A stretch of DNA of 64,000 bases from Streptomyces spinoverrucosus. Lineage in GTDB: Bacteria > Actinomycetota > Actinomycetes > Streptomycetales > Streptomycetaceae. The DNA lies in contig NZ_JADPZX010000002.1 in assembly GCF_015712165.1 (NCBI RefSeq), forward strand, positions 124,001 through 188,000. The letters are read 5' to 3'. Of the stretch, positions 43,788-52,513 are shown piece after piece. The notes beneath the pieces are model-generated. The model ran no database searches. It was not told where the DNA came from and saw nothing but the letters and a program-made list of their open reading frames with translations. Positions within the stretch are counted from its first letter, which is position 1. Every line of letters starts with the position of its first letter. Both the position numbers and the translations under genes were made by a program.

Positions 43788-45011
43788 TCAGCGTCCTCCC
43801 TGGGCGGTGTGTTCGAAGATCGCGGCGAGGCCCTGGCCGCCGCCGAGGCACATGGTCTCCAGGCCGTAGCGGGCCTGGCGGCGGTCGAGTTCGCGCAGCA
43901 GGGTGGCGAGGATACGGCCGCCGGTCGCGCCGACGGGGTGGCCGAGCGAGATGCCGGAGCCGTTGACGTTGAACCGCTCGAAGTCGGCCTCGGTCAGGCC
44001 CCATTCGCGGGTGCAGGCCAGCACCTGCGCGGCGAAGGCCTCGTTGAGTTCGATCAGGTCGATGTCGGCGAGCTTGAGGCCCGCCCGCTCCAGGGCCTTG
44101 GCGGTGGCGGGTACGGGGCCGATGCCCATGGTCTCCGGCGGTACGCCGACGACGGCCCAGGAGACCAGGCGGGCGAGGGGGCGCAGACCGAGTTCGGCGG
44201 CGCGTTCGGGGTGCGTGACGATGCAGATCGCCGCGCCGTCGTTCTGGCCGCTGGCGTTCCCGGCGGTGACTGTCGCCTCGGGGTCCTGGCGGCCGAGTAC
44301 GGGCCGGAGCCCCGCCAGTTTCTCCAACGAGGAGTCAGGGCGCGGGTGTTCGTCCGTTTCGATGACGGTCTCCCCCTTGCGGGTCCGCACCGTGACGGGG
44401 ACGATCTCGTCGGTGAAGCGGCCCTCTTGCTGGGCGGCGACGGCCTTCTCGTGGGATCGCAGGGCGAGTTGGTCCTGCTCCTCGCGCGGGATGCCGTACT
44501 CGCGGCGCAGGTTCTCGGCCGTCTCCAGCATGCCGCCCGGCACCGGGTGGTTGACGCCGCCTGAGGTGACCCGGCCGCGGGCCAGCCGGTCGTGCAGCAT
44601 GGTGCCCGCGCCGCGTACGCCCCAGCGGGCGTCCGTGGTGTAGAACTCGGCCTGGCTCATGGACTCCACGCCCCCGGCGAGGACGAGGTCGCTCGCGCCG
44701 GTCTGCACCTGCATGGCGGCGGTGATGATCGCTTGGAGCCCGGATCCGCAGCGGCGGTCGATCTGCAGGCCCGGGACCTCGACGGGCAGTCCGGCGTCCA
44801 GGGCGGCCACGCGGCCGATCGCCGGGGCCTCGCCGTTGGGGTAGCACTGGCCGAGGAGCACGTCGTCCACGGCGGCGGGCGGCACTCCGGTGCGCTCCAG
44901 CACGGCGCGTACGACCGTGGCGGCGAGTTCGGTCGCCGGCACCTCGCGGAAGACGCCTCCGTAGCCGCCCACGGGGGTACGGACGGGTTCGCAGATCACC
45001 GCGTCACGCAT
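43788..45011 (-). CDS. Acetyl-CoA acetyltransferase (thiolase II family)
   Basis: 407 aa, all catalytic residues present: C in QIDRRCGSGLQAI (about residue 90), H in SGISLGHPVGATG and C in ETMCLGGGQGLA. Starts VICEPVRTPVGGYGGVF as typical thiolases. Releases acetyl-CoA or propionyl-CoA from a 3-ketoacyl-CoA at the end of a beta-oxidation round. One nt separates it from the ketosynthase-like gene, so all five genes 45788-40331 are one operon. Confidence 0.92.
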   Translation of the reverse strand: MRDAVICEPVRTPVGGYGGVFREVPATELAATVVRAVLERTGVPPAAVDDVLLGQCYPNGEAPAIGRVAALDAGLPVEVPGLQIDRRCGSGLQAIITAAMQVQTGASDLVLAGGVESMSQAEFYTTDARWGVRGAGTMLHDRLARGRVTSGGVNHPVPGGMLETAENLRREYGIPREEQDQLALRSHEKAVAAQQEGRFTDEIVPVTVRTRKGETVIETDEHPRPDSSLEKLAGLRPVLGRQDPEATVTAGNASGQNDGAAICIVTHPERAAELGLRPLARLVSWAVVGVPPETMGIGPVPATAKALERAGLKLADIDLIELNEAFAAQVLACTREWGLTEADFERFNVNGSGISLGHPVGATGGRILATLLRELDRRQARYGLETMCLGGGQGLAAIFEHTAQGGR

Positions 45012-45041
45012 CGGTCCTGCCTTTCATCAGTGGAGCGGCGC

Positions 45042-45788
45042 TCACATGTACCGGCCACCGGTCACCTCGACCACGGCTCCGGTGAGGTAGCTCGCCATGT
45101 CGGAGGCGAGGAAGAGGACGACCTGGGCGACCTCGGCCGGCTCGCCCGCGCGGCCGAGGGGGATCTCGGCGAGCTTGGCGTCCCAGGCGGCCGGGGGCAT
45201 CGCCTCGGTCATGGCGGTGCGGATCAGGCCGGGCTGTACGGCGTTGACGCGGATGCCGGCCTTCGCGAGTTCCTTGGCGGACGCCTTGGTGAGACCGACG
45301 AGTCCGGCCTTGGCGGCGCTGTAGTTGGTCTGGCCGAAGTTGCCGACCTTGCCGGCGATGGAGGAGATGTTGACGATGCTGCCGCCCTCGCCGTGCGCCC
45401 GCATCGCCTCGGCGGCGTGCCGGGTGCCGTTCCAGGCGCCCGTGAGGTGGACGTCGAGCACGGCCCGGAAGTCGGCGACGGCCATCTTGCGCAGGGTTGC
45501 GTCCCGGGTGATCCCGGCGTTGTTGACCATGACGCCGACCGGGCCGAAGGTGTCGGTGCAGTGGGCCACCAGGGCGGCGACCTCGTCCTCGTCGGTGACG
45601 TCGCAGCGAAGTGAGGTGGCGGCCACGCCGTTCTTGGCGAGGCGTTCGGCGGCCTCGGCCACGGCGTCCTCGTCGATGTCACCGAGGACGACGCGTGCGC
45701 CCGCGCCGCCGAGGACGCCGGCGATCTCATAGCCGATGCCCTGTGCGCCGCCGGTGATCACCGCGTTCCGGCCGTCCAGCAGTCCCAT
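45042..45788 (-). CDS. Short-chain dehydrogenase, FabG/3-hydroxyacyl-CoA dehydrogenase type
   Basis: 248 aa classical [13 protein letters not shown] cofactor motif, D36-I-D (NAD-type acidic residue in LGDID), NNAG at about residue 89, Ser in NISSIAG, YSAAK catalytic pair, C-terminus VTGGRYM. The RDATLRKM segment after NNAG is typical of FabG-like acyl-thioester enzymes. First gene of the operon; its promoter region holds AT-rich site B, shared with the divergent acyl-CoA dehydrogenase. Confidence 0.9.
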   Translation of the reverse strand: MGLLDGRNAVITGGAQGIGYEIAGVLGGAGARVVLGDIDEDAVAEAAERLAKNGVAATSLRCDVTDEDEVAALVAHCTDTFGPVGVMVNNAGITRDATLRKMAVADFRAVLDVHLTGAWNGTRHAAEAMRAHGEGGSIVNISSIAGKVGNFGQTNYSAAKAGLVGLTKASAKELAKAGIRVNAVQPGLIRTAMTEAMPPAAWDAKLAEIPLGRAGEPAEVAQVVLFLASDMASYLTGAVVEVTGGRYM

Positions 45789-45818
45789 GTCAGCCCGCCC
45801 TGGCTCGACGCTATTCCT

Positions 45819-45840
45819 CTTAAATAGATAACCTATTAAG
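45819..45840. promoter_or_regulatory. AT-rich operator (site B) in divergent promoter
   Basis: Imperfect inverted repeat with arms CTTAAATAG (45819-45827) and CTATTAAG (45833-45840) around ATAAC; includes the shared core TAGATAA. Lies 30 nt before the SDR start and about 60 nt before the acyl-CoA dehydrogenase start, a good place to control both. Confidence 0.65.
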
Positions 45841-45898
45841 CTGAAACAATCAACACAGCGCCGACTGTGCGAGCGGGGCGGACGAGGAGAGAACGCAG

Positions 45899-47125
45899 GT
45901 GGACATCAGCTATCCCCCGGAGACCGAGTCGTTCCGCACCGAGGTGAAGGCGTTCCTCGCCGAGACTCTGCCGCCTGGCTGGAAGGGCATCGGCGCCCTC
46001 GACGAGGACTCGGCCTGGGCCTTCGCCCGGGACTGGCGCCGTCGGCTCGTCGAGCGCGGCTACCTCTCGCTCACCTGGCCGGAGCGGTACGGCGGCCGTG
46101 GGCTGTCCAAGCTCCACCAGGTCGTCCTGATGGAGGAACTCGCCCTGGCGGGCGTGCCGTTCGGGCTGCCGCAGGACACCTTCGGCGTGAAAATGCTGGC
46201 GAACACGCTGCTGCGCTGGGGCACGGACGAGCAGAAGGGCCACTTCCTGCCCCGCATCCTCAGCGGCGAGGACACCTGGTGCCAGGGGTACTCGGAGCCG
46301 GACGCGGGTTCGGACCTCGCCTCGCTGACCACGCGAGCCGCCCTGGAAGGTGACGAGTGGGTGATCGACGGACAGAAGGTGTGGACCTCGGGCGCCCATC
46401 ACAGCGACTGGATCTTCGTCCTGGCCCGTACGAACCGGGACGCCCCGAAGCACCGCGGCATCTCCTTCCTCCTCGTGCCGCTGGACCAACCCGGCGTCGA
46501 GGTACGGCCGTTCCGCATGATGAGCGGGCAGCTGCACTTCAACGAGGTGTTCTTCAACGGCGCCCGCACCCGCGCCGATCTCGTCGTCGGCGGCGTCGAC
46601 AACGGCTGGGCCGTCGCCCAGAGCCTGCTGGGCGTGGAGCGCGGGGAGGAGGCGGCGACCAACCCGATCCTGTTCCGGGCGGAGGTGGAGCGGCTCGTGG
46701 AACTGGCCCGGCTGTACGGCAAGGACCAGGACCCCGTCATCCGGCAGCGGATCGCCTGGTGCTGGTCCAAGGTCGAGATCATGCGCTGTCTCGGCTACCG
46801 GATCCTCACCGGGTGGCTCAAGGGTGCCGAGCCGGGCCCCGAGTCGTCGATCGCCAAGCTGTACTGGAGCGAGTACCACACCGAGGTCACCGATCTGGCG
46901 ATGGACATCATGGGCATGCACGCGCAGATGCCGGTCGGCCGGCCACCCCTGCGCACCTACCGTGCCGACGACCCCGGCGCCGCCAACTCCTCCGCGTCCT
47001 GGTCGACGACGTACCTGATCGCCCGCTCGGGGACGATCTACGCGGGCACGTCCCAGGTGCAGCGGAACATCCTCGCGGAGAAGGTGCTGGGGCTACCGCG
47101 TGAGCCGAGAGTGACGGGGGCCTAG
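45899..47125 (+). CDS. Acyl-CoA dehydrogenase
   Basis: 408 aa from a GTG (GAGGAGA upstream). FAD-dependent alpha,beta-desaturation of an acyl-CoA. Seen: [18 protein letters not shown] (FAD/substrate loop), [18 protein letters not shown], and C-terminal [24 protein letters not shown]. The Y-E-G position that carries the catalytic Glu in MCAD reads Y-A-G here, a variant common in mycobacterial FadE proteins whose base lies elsewhere or in a partner subunit. The stop TAG sits inside the CTAG target site of the IS701-type element and at the MITE boundary, yet reading is unaffected. Confidence 0.9.
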   Translation: MDISYPPETESFRTEVKAFLAETLPPGWKGIGALDEDSAWAFARDWRRRLVERGYLSLTWPERYGGRGLSKLHQVVLMEELALAGVPFGLPQDTFGVKMLANTLLRWGTDEQKGHFLPRILSGEDTWCQGYSEPDAGSDLASLTTRAALEGDEWVIDGQKVWTSGAHHSDWIFVLARTNRDAPKHRGISFLLVPLDQPGVEVRPFRMMSGQLHFNEVFFNGARTRADLVVGGVDNGWAVAQSLLGVERGEEAATNPILFRAEVERLVELARLYGKDQDPVIRQRIAWCWSKVEIMRCLGYRILTGWLKGAEPGPESSIAKLYWSEYHTEVTDLAMDIMGMHAQMPVGRPPLRTYRADDPGAANSSASWSTTYLIARSGTIYAGTSQVQRNILAEKVLGLPREPRVTGA

Positions 47126-48527
47126 TAGTGCTTCGTTACGTCGAGTGATCTCGCCTGGTGGTGGGCATCTTCGTGGTGTGAAGCTGGGGGAAGTGGAACG
47201 GCTCCGCGGTGAGTTAGCAGAGTTCGTTGCCGATGTCTTGGGGTCGTTGCCGCGGCGGGATCAGCGGCGGTGGGGCGATTGTTATCTGCGGGGTCTGATG
47301 CTGGACGGCCGGCGGAAGTCGATCCAGCCGATGGCCGAGCGGCTGCCGGACGGCAACATGCAGGCCCTGCAGCAGTTCGTGAACCAGTCGCCGTGGGACC
47401 CGCTGCCGGTGCGGCGGCGGATCGCCCAGCGGTTGTGCGAGGCGATCCGCCCTGAGGTGTGGGTGGTCGACGATGTGTCGTTTCCCAAGTGCGGCACGGC
47501 GTCGGTCGGGGTGGCCCGGCAGTACTGCGGAGCGCTGGGCAAGCGGGCGAACTGCCAGGTCGCGGTCAGCGTCCACGCGGCCACCGACACAGCATCGTGC
47601 CCGTTGGAGTGGGAGCTGTTCCTGCCCCAGGAGTGGGCGCACGACGATGGTCGGCGGCAGCGCGCTGGGATACCCGTGGAGGTCGGGCATGTCTCCAAGA
47701 CGCACCTGGCTCTGGGCCTGTTGGACCGGCTGGCCGGGCAGGGATTGGCGGTGCCGGTGATCGTGGCCGATGCCGGCTATGGCCGCAGCGTCTCCTTCCG
47801 GCTCGCACTGGAGGAACGCGCCTGGACCTACGTCATGGCCGTCGACCCGAAGGAGATCGCGCGGCCTGCCGACGCCGAGCCGTATCAGCCGGCTTATGGC
47901 GGGCTGGGACCACCGACCCTGCCCCGCTACCGCGAGAAGCCCTGCCCGTTGCCCGGCCTCGTTGATGAAACCGCCGTGTTCGAGGAGGTCACCTGGAGGC
48001 AGGGCAGCAAGGGGGCGATGACCTCGCACTTCGCGGTGCTTCCGGTGCGGCCCTCGGGCAAGGAGGCCTGCCGCACCGCCCAGGAACAGGCCGGGGGACG
48101 CAGCCGGTGGGACGGTGTGCTGCCGCTGCGGACCCTGCTGGTCGAACGGCCCGAAGAAGCCGACGAGCCGACCGGCTACTGGATGACCAACCTGCCCGCC
48201 ACCACTCCGATCGCCGACCTGGTGCGGTGGGCCAAGATGCGCTGGCGGATCGAGCACGACTACCGCGAACTCAAACACGGCCTGGGCCTGGACCACTTCG
48301 AAGGCCGCACCTGGCGCGGCTGGCACCACCACGTCACCCTCGTCACCGCCGCCCAGGCCTTCCTCACCCTCAGGCGGCTCGACCCAAAAGCCCAAGCGCC
48401 GGCCTGACCCTCTACCAGGTCCTTGGTGCCCTTCAGGACCTGCTGAGGTGCTGGACCGGCACCTGCACCACCTGCGGCCGCCCCCTCACCACACCCCGAA
48501 GCAGAGCCAGAACCTAACGAAGCACTA
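47126..48527 (+). mobile_element. IS701-family insertion sequence, intact ends
   Basis: 1,402 bp with 13-bp perfect terminal inverted repeats (TAGTGCTTCGTTA at 47126-47138; complement at 48515-48527), flanked by the 4-bp duplication CTAG (47122-47125 and 48528-48531), the target preference of IS701 elements. One transposase gene fills it; about 107 bp of GC-rich sequence without a gene follow the transposase before the right end. Confidence 0.92.
47178..48407 (+). CDS. IS701-family DDE transposase
   Basis: 409 aa from the GTG at 47178 (VKLGEVERL); an earlier in-frame GTG at 47145 is less likely because it lies at the element edge. DDE residues are plausibly in VWVVDDVSFPKCG (first Asp), VPVIVADAGYGRS (second Asp) and MRWRIEHDYRELKHGLGLDHFEGRTWRGWHHH (Glu, with the family Y-R-E-L-K signature). 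Frame is complete, so the element may still move. Confidence 0.9.
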   Translation: MKLGEVERLRGELAEFVADVLGSLPRRDQRRWGDCYLRGLMLDGRRKSIQPMAERLPDGNMQALQQFVNQSPWDPLPVRRRIAQRLCEAIRPEVWVVDDVSFPKCGTASVGVARQYCGALGKRANCQVAVSVHAATDTASCPLEWELFLPQEWAHDDGRRQRAGIPVEVGHVSKTHLALGLLDRLAGQGLAVPVIVADAGYGRSVSFRLALEERAWTYVMAVDPKEIARPADAEPYQPAYGGLGPPTLPRYREKPCPLPGLVDETAVFEEVTWRQGSKGAMTSHFAVLPVRPSGKEACRTAQEQAGGRSRWDGVLPLRTLLVERPEEADEPTGYWMTNLPATTPIADLVRWAKMRWRIEHDYRELKHGLGLDHFEGRTWRGWHHHVTLVTAAQAFLTLRRLDPKAQAPA

Positions 48528-48530
48528 CTA

Positions 48531-48793
48531 GGGCCTGTCCGGCGGATCAGGCCGCAGGGAATTCACGGTGCCTTGTCGACGCAGGTGAGCGGGGCCTGGT
48601 GCGTCCATCTGCAAGGCGGAGGAGGGAGTCGACGCGATGGGGGTCCCTCCCGCGCGAGCCGAGCGAAGCCGGTTCGAGCGTGGGGGAGTCGGCGACTGAC
48701 GACAACGCGGCTGGGGGCGCCCCCACGCCCTTAAGGCAGTGGGGGAGGGCGTGCCAGGCCCCGCGTCTGCGGCAGGATCCGCCGGACAGGCCC
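48531..48793. mobile_element. MITE, 263 bp, non-coding, TA-flanked
   Basis: 18-bp perfect terminal inverted repeats GGGCCTGTCCGGCGGATC (48531-48548) and its complement (48776-48793), with similarity continuing to about 27 bp with two mismatches. Flanked by TA on both sides (48529-48530 and 48794-48795). No coding frame recognised inside. Ends of this type recur in Streptomyces and are presumably mobilised by a full-length relative elsewhere. The IS701-type element has inserted exactly at its left edge. Confidence 0.85.
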
Positions 48794-49362
48794 TAAGCCC
48801 CCTCGAAGGTGCCGAGTTCGGGGACGGGACGCGGTCCGGTCCCCGGGCGCCAGCCCGCGTCGAGCTTGCGCAGGCCCACTCCGTCCGGTGCCCAGATGTG
48901 GCAGCTGTTCAGGACTCCGGCCGTGGCGCGCGGGTCGTGGGAGGGCCGGCCCGCCATCCTGAGTCCCGCGTTGGCCGAGATGCCGGCCTGGACGACCGCG
49001 GGGCCGAGGACGCGTGCCAGCTCGTACAGATGGGAGCATCCGGTGACCCCGCGGAACCGCTCCTGGATGGCGCGGTTGTAGCCGGCGGCGACGCTGAGCC
49101 CGACCAGGCCGTCGAAGGCGGGCGTGATCAGCGGGCACTCGGCGTGCGGGAAGGTGCGCATGTCGGCCCCGGCGGCCACGATGACCATGTCGGCAAGGCG
49201 CAACCGCGCCGTGAGCGCCATGCTGTGGATGACGGAGGCGGACGGCTCCGCCCAGGGCCGCTCGTCGAGGAGCCGGGCCTCGACCGAGATCTCGCCGTCG
49301 CCCTCCCGGTAGGCGGAGACGGTGATCGTCCGGCGGTGCAGCGGCAGTTCGCTCCGGGTCAC
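48793..49362 (-). CDS. DUF2889 family protein
   Basis: 189 aa from a GTG overlapping the upstream enoyl-CoA hydratase stop (GTGA). Conserved core of DUF2889: RRTITVSAYREGDGEISVEARLLDERPW, MALTARLRLADMVIVAAGADMRTFPHAECPLITPAFDGLVGLSVAAGYNRAIQERFRGVTGCSHLYEL. Function unknown; the family is repeatedly next to enoyl-CoA hydratase and acyl-CoA genes, suggesting a role as hydratase partner or in CoA-thioester handling. A conserved Cys-His pair (GCSHL) is worth noting. Its TAG stop uses the last base of the MITE. Confidence 0.8.
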   Translation of the reverse strand: MTRSELPLHRRTITVSAYREGDGEISVEARLLDERPWAEPSASVIHSMALTARLRLADMVIVAAGADMRTFPHAECPLITPAFDGLVGLSVAAGYNRAIQERFRGVTGCSHLYELARVLGPAVVQAGISANAGLRMAGRPSHDPRATAGVLNSCHIWAPDGVGLRKLDAGWRPGTGPRPVPELGTFEGA

Positions 49363-50168
49363 GACGGCTGCTCCTCGCCCAGCGCCGCGAACTCGGGCGT
49401 GCGGCGCTCGATGAAGCTGCGCACCCCTTCTCGGTAGTCCGGGGCACGCTTGGCGACGGCCAGGAGCGCGGCCGCGCTGTCGCGGCTCTCGGTGAAGGTC
49501 TTCGCCTGGTCGTCGGCGAGCTGCCGCTTGATGAGGGACATCGCGTACGGGCTCGCCGAGCGGGCGAGTTCGGTCGCGTAGGTGAGCGCCGCGGGGAGGA
49601 GTTCGTCCGGCTCGGCCAGGCGGTTGACCAGGCCCATCGCGTGGGCCTCCGCCCCGGTGACCCGGCGCGAGGACAGCAGCAGGTCGGCCGCGTTGCCGTA
49701 GCCGACCAGGCGGGGCAGGATCCAGGACACCCCGTCCTCGGCCACCAGGCCGCGCGCGCTGAAGGCGGCGGCGAACTTGGCGTGCGGCACGGCGAACCGG
49801 ACGTCGCACATCAGCGCCTGATTGAACCCGATGCCCGCGCAGGCGCCGTTGACGGCGGCCACGACCGGTTTCGGGAAGGTCATCGGGCGGGTGCGCGGCG
49901 GCAGCCGGTCGGTGGGCCACGGCCGGGCGCCCGACGACGCCCCGTCCAGCACACTCATGTCCATGCCGGGGCAGAAGCTGCGCCCGGCGCCGGTGAGGAC
50001 CACGGCTCGCACCCGTGGATCCGCCTCCGCCCGGTCGAACAGCTCGTTGTAGAGCAGCTCCATCTCCAGCGTCCAGGCGTTGTGCCGGTCCGGACGGTTG
50101 AGGGTGAGGACCATGACCCCGTCGTCGGTGAGCTCGGTGAGGATCACCGGGGTCGAATTCTCGGTCAT
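49359..50168 (-). CDS. Enoyl-CoA hydratase/isomerase family
   Basis: 269 aa crotonase fold from the ATG at 50168. Oxyanion-hole segments GAGRSFCPGMDMSVL (about residue 62) and NGACAGIGFNQALMCDVRFAV (about residue 110). The first catalytic Glu position (usually GGG-CE) is not Glu here; the second region reads AEDGVSWILPRLVG with E/D available, a pattern seen in hydratases with special substrates or in isomerases. Translationally coupled to the DUF2889 gene. Promoter region contains AT-rich site C1. Confidence 0.87.
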   Translation of the reverse strand: MTENSTPVILTELTDDGVMVLTLNRPDRHNAWTLEMELLYNELFDRAEADPRVRAVVLTGAGRSFCPGMDMSVLDGASSGARPWPTDRLPPRTRPMTFPKPVVAAVNGACAGIGFNQALMCDVRFAVPHAKFAAAFSARGLVAEDGVSWILPRLVGYGNAADLLLSSRRVTGAEAHAMGLVNRLAEPDELLPAALTYATELARSASPYAMSLIKRQLADDQAKTFTESRDSAAALLAVAKRAPDYREGVRSFIERRTPEFAALGEEQPS

Positions 50169-50227
50169 CGAGGTCACTCCCACGGGCCCGTTGGCTCCAC
50201 GGCAAGACCCAGAGCCATCTTTATAGC

Positions 50228-50242
50228 TAGATGAATCATCTA
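50228..50242. promoter_or_regulatory. AT-rich operator (site C1)
   Basis: TAGATGAATCATCTA: perfect inverted repeat, 7-bp arms around one A, inside an AT-rich tract 50220-50246, 60 nt upstream of the hydratase start. Best palindrome of the family and the clearest dimer site. A second AT-rich stretch (50324-50348, including GATTCATTTTGCTATATGA) lies just before the GntR start and may be autoregulatory. Confidence 0.7.
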
Positions 50243-50359
50243 TATACCAGGCCGCACCCCGGGCGCCAGACCGAGTGCCCCAAAGCAAGATCGAGCATCC
50301 CTTGACCTGGTACCCTCGATACACTAAGACGATTCATTTTGCTATATGAGGAGCCCATC

Positions 50360-51163
50360 GTGGCCGAGGCAGCCCGCGCAAGCGAACCGGCGACCGTGCC
50401 CGCCCCCTCCCGCAGCCGCGTCGGACGCCAGGTGCGGGTCCCGAAGACCGCCGAACTCGTCGCCGCGCACCTGCGCCGGCAGATCGTCCGGGGCGAGCTG
50501 AAGCCGGGCGACGCGTTGCCTCCGGAGTCGGGCCTGATGGAGCAGTTCGGCATCTCGCGACCGACCCTGCGCGAGGCGTTCCGCGTCCTGGAGTCGGAGT
50601 CCCTGATCACGGTACGCCGCGGCGCCCACGGGGGCGCCCGGGTCAGCGCGCCCGACTCGGATGTCGCCGCCCGGTTCGCCGGCCTGATCCTCGAGTACCG
50701 CGGCGCGACCCTCGGCGACATCTACCGCGCCGCGGCCCTCATCGAGCCGCCCTGCGCCCGCCAGCTCGCCACGAAGCACACCGCGGCGGACATCAAGCGG
50801 CTGCGGGACGCGGTCGCGGCCGAGAAAGCCGTCCTGGACGACCCGCTCGCCCTGGTCGACGCCCAGGACGCCTTCCACGCCCTCCTCGTCGAGCTCACCG
50901 GCAACCAGACCCTCATCCTGCTGTGCGGCATGCTGCGCAACATCATCGACCGGGCCAACGCCTCGTACACCGCGGCCGCCACCGACACCGAGACCCAGAA
51001 GGCTCAGGCCCTGAAGGGCCACCGGGCGCACGTCCGGCTGGTCGGTCTCATCGAGTCCGGGAAGGCCGACGAGGCCGAGAAGCTCTGGCAGCGGCACATC
51101 TCCAGCGCCGACGACGTCGTGAACGCCGCCGGGCCGAAGACGGTGCTCGAACTCATCGACTGA
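50360..51163 (+). CDS. GntR-family (FadR/FCD) regulator, probable controller of the CoA cluster
   Basis: 267 aa from a GTG (GAGGAG upstream). Winged helix at residues about 30-98: TAELVAAHLRRQIVRGELKPGDALPPESGLMEQFGISRPTLREAFRVLESESLITVRRG. FCD ligand domain follows (residues about 110-260) with VDAQDAFHALLVELTGNQTL, whose D/H residues usually hold a metal, and HRAHVRLVGLIESGKADEAEKLWQRH. It is the only regulator gene inside the 34-64 kb cluster and lies in the middle of it, so it is the first candidate to bind the AT-rich sites. Ligand probably an acyl-CoA or a carboxylate of the pathway. Confidence 0.88.
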   Translation: MAEAARASEPATVPAPSRSRVGRQVRVPKTAELVAAHLRRQIVRGELKPGDALPPESGLMEQFGISRPTLREAFRVLESESLITVRRGAHGGARVSAPDSDVAARFAGLILEYRGATLGDIYRAAALIEPPCARQLATKHTAADIKRLRDAVAAEKAVLDDPLALVDAQDAFHALLVELTGNQTLILLCGMLRNIIDRANASYTAAATDTETQKAQALKGHRAHVRLVGLIESGKADEAEKLWQRHISSADDVVNAAGPKTVLELID

Positions 51164-51216
51164 CCCGCCCGAGCCGCCGGTGAGCCTCTCTTCACCTGAC
51201 CCCTTGCCTCCAGGAA

Positions 51217-51246
51217 ACAGTTAGATAATTATAGAAGGCGTACTGA
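51217..51246. promoter_or_regulatory. AT-rich operator/promoter element (site D)
   Basis: ACAGTTAGATAATTATAG (51217-51234), then 7 nt, then ACTGA (51242-51246). The 18 bases and the ACTGA at the same distance recur at 62258-62287. Lies 40 nt before the amidohydrolase ATG; the ATAATTAT centre is an 8-bp palindrome and could overlap the -10 region. Confidence 0.7.
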
Positions 51247-51274
51247 ATAGCTCTGGGGTCCGGAGGCGACGGCC

Positions 51275-52456
51275 ATGGCCGAACAGCGCAAGCCCATCTT
51301 CGACTGCGACCAGCACATGTACGAGGAGCGGGACTCCTTCACCCGCTACCTCCCGAAGGAGTTCCTCGGTGCGGCGGTCGCACCGGTGACGCTTCCGGAC
51401 GGACGCGAGGTGATCCTCGCCGGCGACCGGATCGTCGTATGCCTGGAGCCCGAGTTCGGGCAGGTCTACCGTCCCGGTTCGCTGAAGGAGATGCTCAAGG
51501 CGATGGCCTCGGGCAATCCCGAGGAGACGTACCAGTTCGAGCCGATGCACGAGTCGTACCAGAACCGTGAGTCGCGGCTGCGGGTCATGGACGAGCAGGG
51601 CCTGGACCAGACGATCATGTATCCGGGCGGCTGGGCGCTGGTCGCCGAGGAGTACGTCAAGGGCGTCGAGCCGCTCTACGCCAACTACCACTCGTTCAAC
51701 CGGTACATGAACGAGGTCTGGGGCTTCAACCACCAGGGCCGCATCTATGCCCCCGCCCTGCTGTCGCTGCGCGACCTCGACCACGCGGTGAAGGAGCTGG
51801 AGTACGTCCTGGAGCAGGGCGCCCGCTTCATCCTGCTGCCCACGGGGCCGGTGTACGGCCGCTCGCCGGGCGACCCGTACTTCGACCCGTTCTGGAAGCT
51901 GGTCGACGAGGCCAAGGCGAGCGTCTGCTACCACATCAGCGAGTTCTACTACAACTCGCAGGTGGCGCCCGCCTGGGGCTTCGACCCGCACCCGATCCAC
52001 TTCCGGATGTCGGCCTGGCAGTGGCAGAACACCTACGGCCAGCGCCCGATCGAGGAGACGCTGTCCGCGCTGATCTTCGACAACCTCTTCGGGCGCTTCC
52101 CGAACATCAACGTCCTGGTCTCCGAGTTCGGTTCCGAGTGGGTGCCGCACTTCGTGCGCCACATGGACAAGAGCCGGGGCATGGGCCGCAACGGTCCCTG
52201 GATCGGCGGGCAGTTGGACGAGCGGCCCAGCCAGATCTTCCGCAGGCACGTGCGCGTGGTGCCGTACCCCGAGGACGACATCGTGGGTGTCATCAAACGG
52301 CTCGGCTACCACGAGTCCATCGTCATGGGCTCCGACTTCCCGCACGCGGAGGGCCTGGCCGAACCGGCCGACTTCCGCAAGCTGATCGCGGAGCTCGACG
52401 AGTCCGCGCAGGACGACATCATGTACGACAACGCCCAGCAGCTGATCAGCCGCTGA
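51275..52456 (+). CDS. Amidohydrolase-2 family metal-dependent hydrolase/decarboxylase
   Basis: 393 aa, GGAGG upstream. TIM-barrel amidohydrolase: metal motif FDCDQHMYE (D-x-D-x-H, residues about 9-17), further metal ligands likely in VCYHISEFYY and the late MGSDFPHAEG (catalytic Asp). This subgroup (related to ACMS decarboxylase and LigY/ring-hydrolase-like proteins) breaks C-C bonds or decarboxylates. Conserved SEFGSEWVPHFVRHMD is typical of those found in terpenoid/steroid-like CoA clusters. Own promoter (site D), so transcribed separately from the GntR gene. Confidence 0.87.
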   Translation: MAEQRKPIFDCDQHMYEERDSFTRYLPKEFLGAAVAPVTLPDGREVILAGDRIVVCLEPEFGQVYRPGSLKEMLKAMASGNPEETYQFEPMHESYQNRESRLRVMDEQGLDQTIMYPGGWALVAEEYVKGVEPLYANYHSFNRYMNEVWGFNHQGRIYAPALLSLRDLDHAVKELEYVLEQGARFILLPTGPVYGRSPGDPYFDPFWKLVDEAKASVCYHISEFYYNSQVAPAWGFDPHPIHFRMSAWQWQNTYGQRPIEETLSALIFDNLFGRFPNINVLVSEFGSEWVPHFVRHMDKSRGMGRNGPWIGGQLDERPSQIFRRHVRVVPYPEDDIVGVIKRLGYHESIVMGSDFPHAEGLAEPADFRKLIAELDESAQDDIMYDNAQQLISR

Positions 52457-52471
52457 GCGTCGAGGACCCCG

Positions 52472-52513
52472 CCTGGCGGCGGGCCCGGTCAGTCGACCAG
52501 GCCCGCCGCCAGG
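52472..52513. terminator. Bidirectional terminator between convergent genes
   Basis: 14-bp perfect stem CCTGGCGGCGGGCC (52472-52485) / complement (52500-52513), 14-nt loop containing the stop of the serine hydrolase gene. Ideal position for both convergent genes. Confidence 0.75.

Noticed and set aside
44592..45614. 340-codon + strand frame over the thiolase/SDR junction
   Set aside because: Opposite two motif-complete genes and spanning their intergenic gap; His/Gly/Arg-rich shadow.
48531..48793. A short gene inside the MITE
   Set aside because: No frame with a credible start, length or family pattern; terminal repeats explain the sequence.
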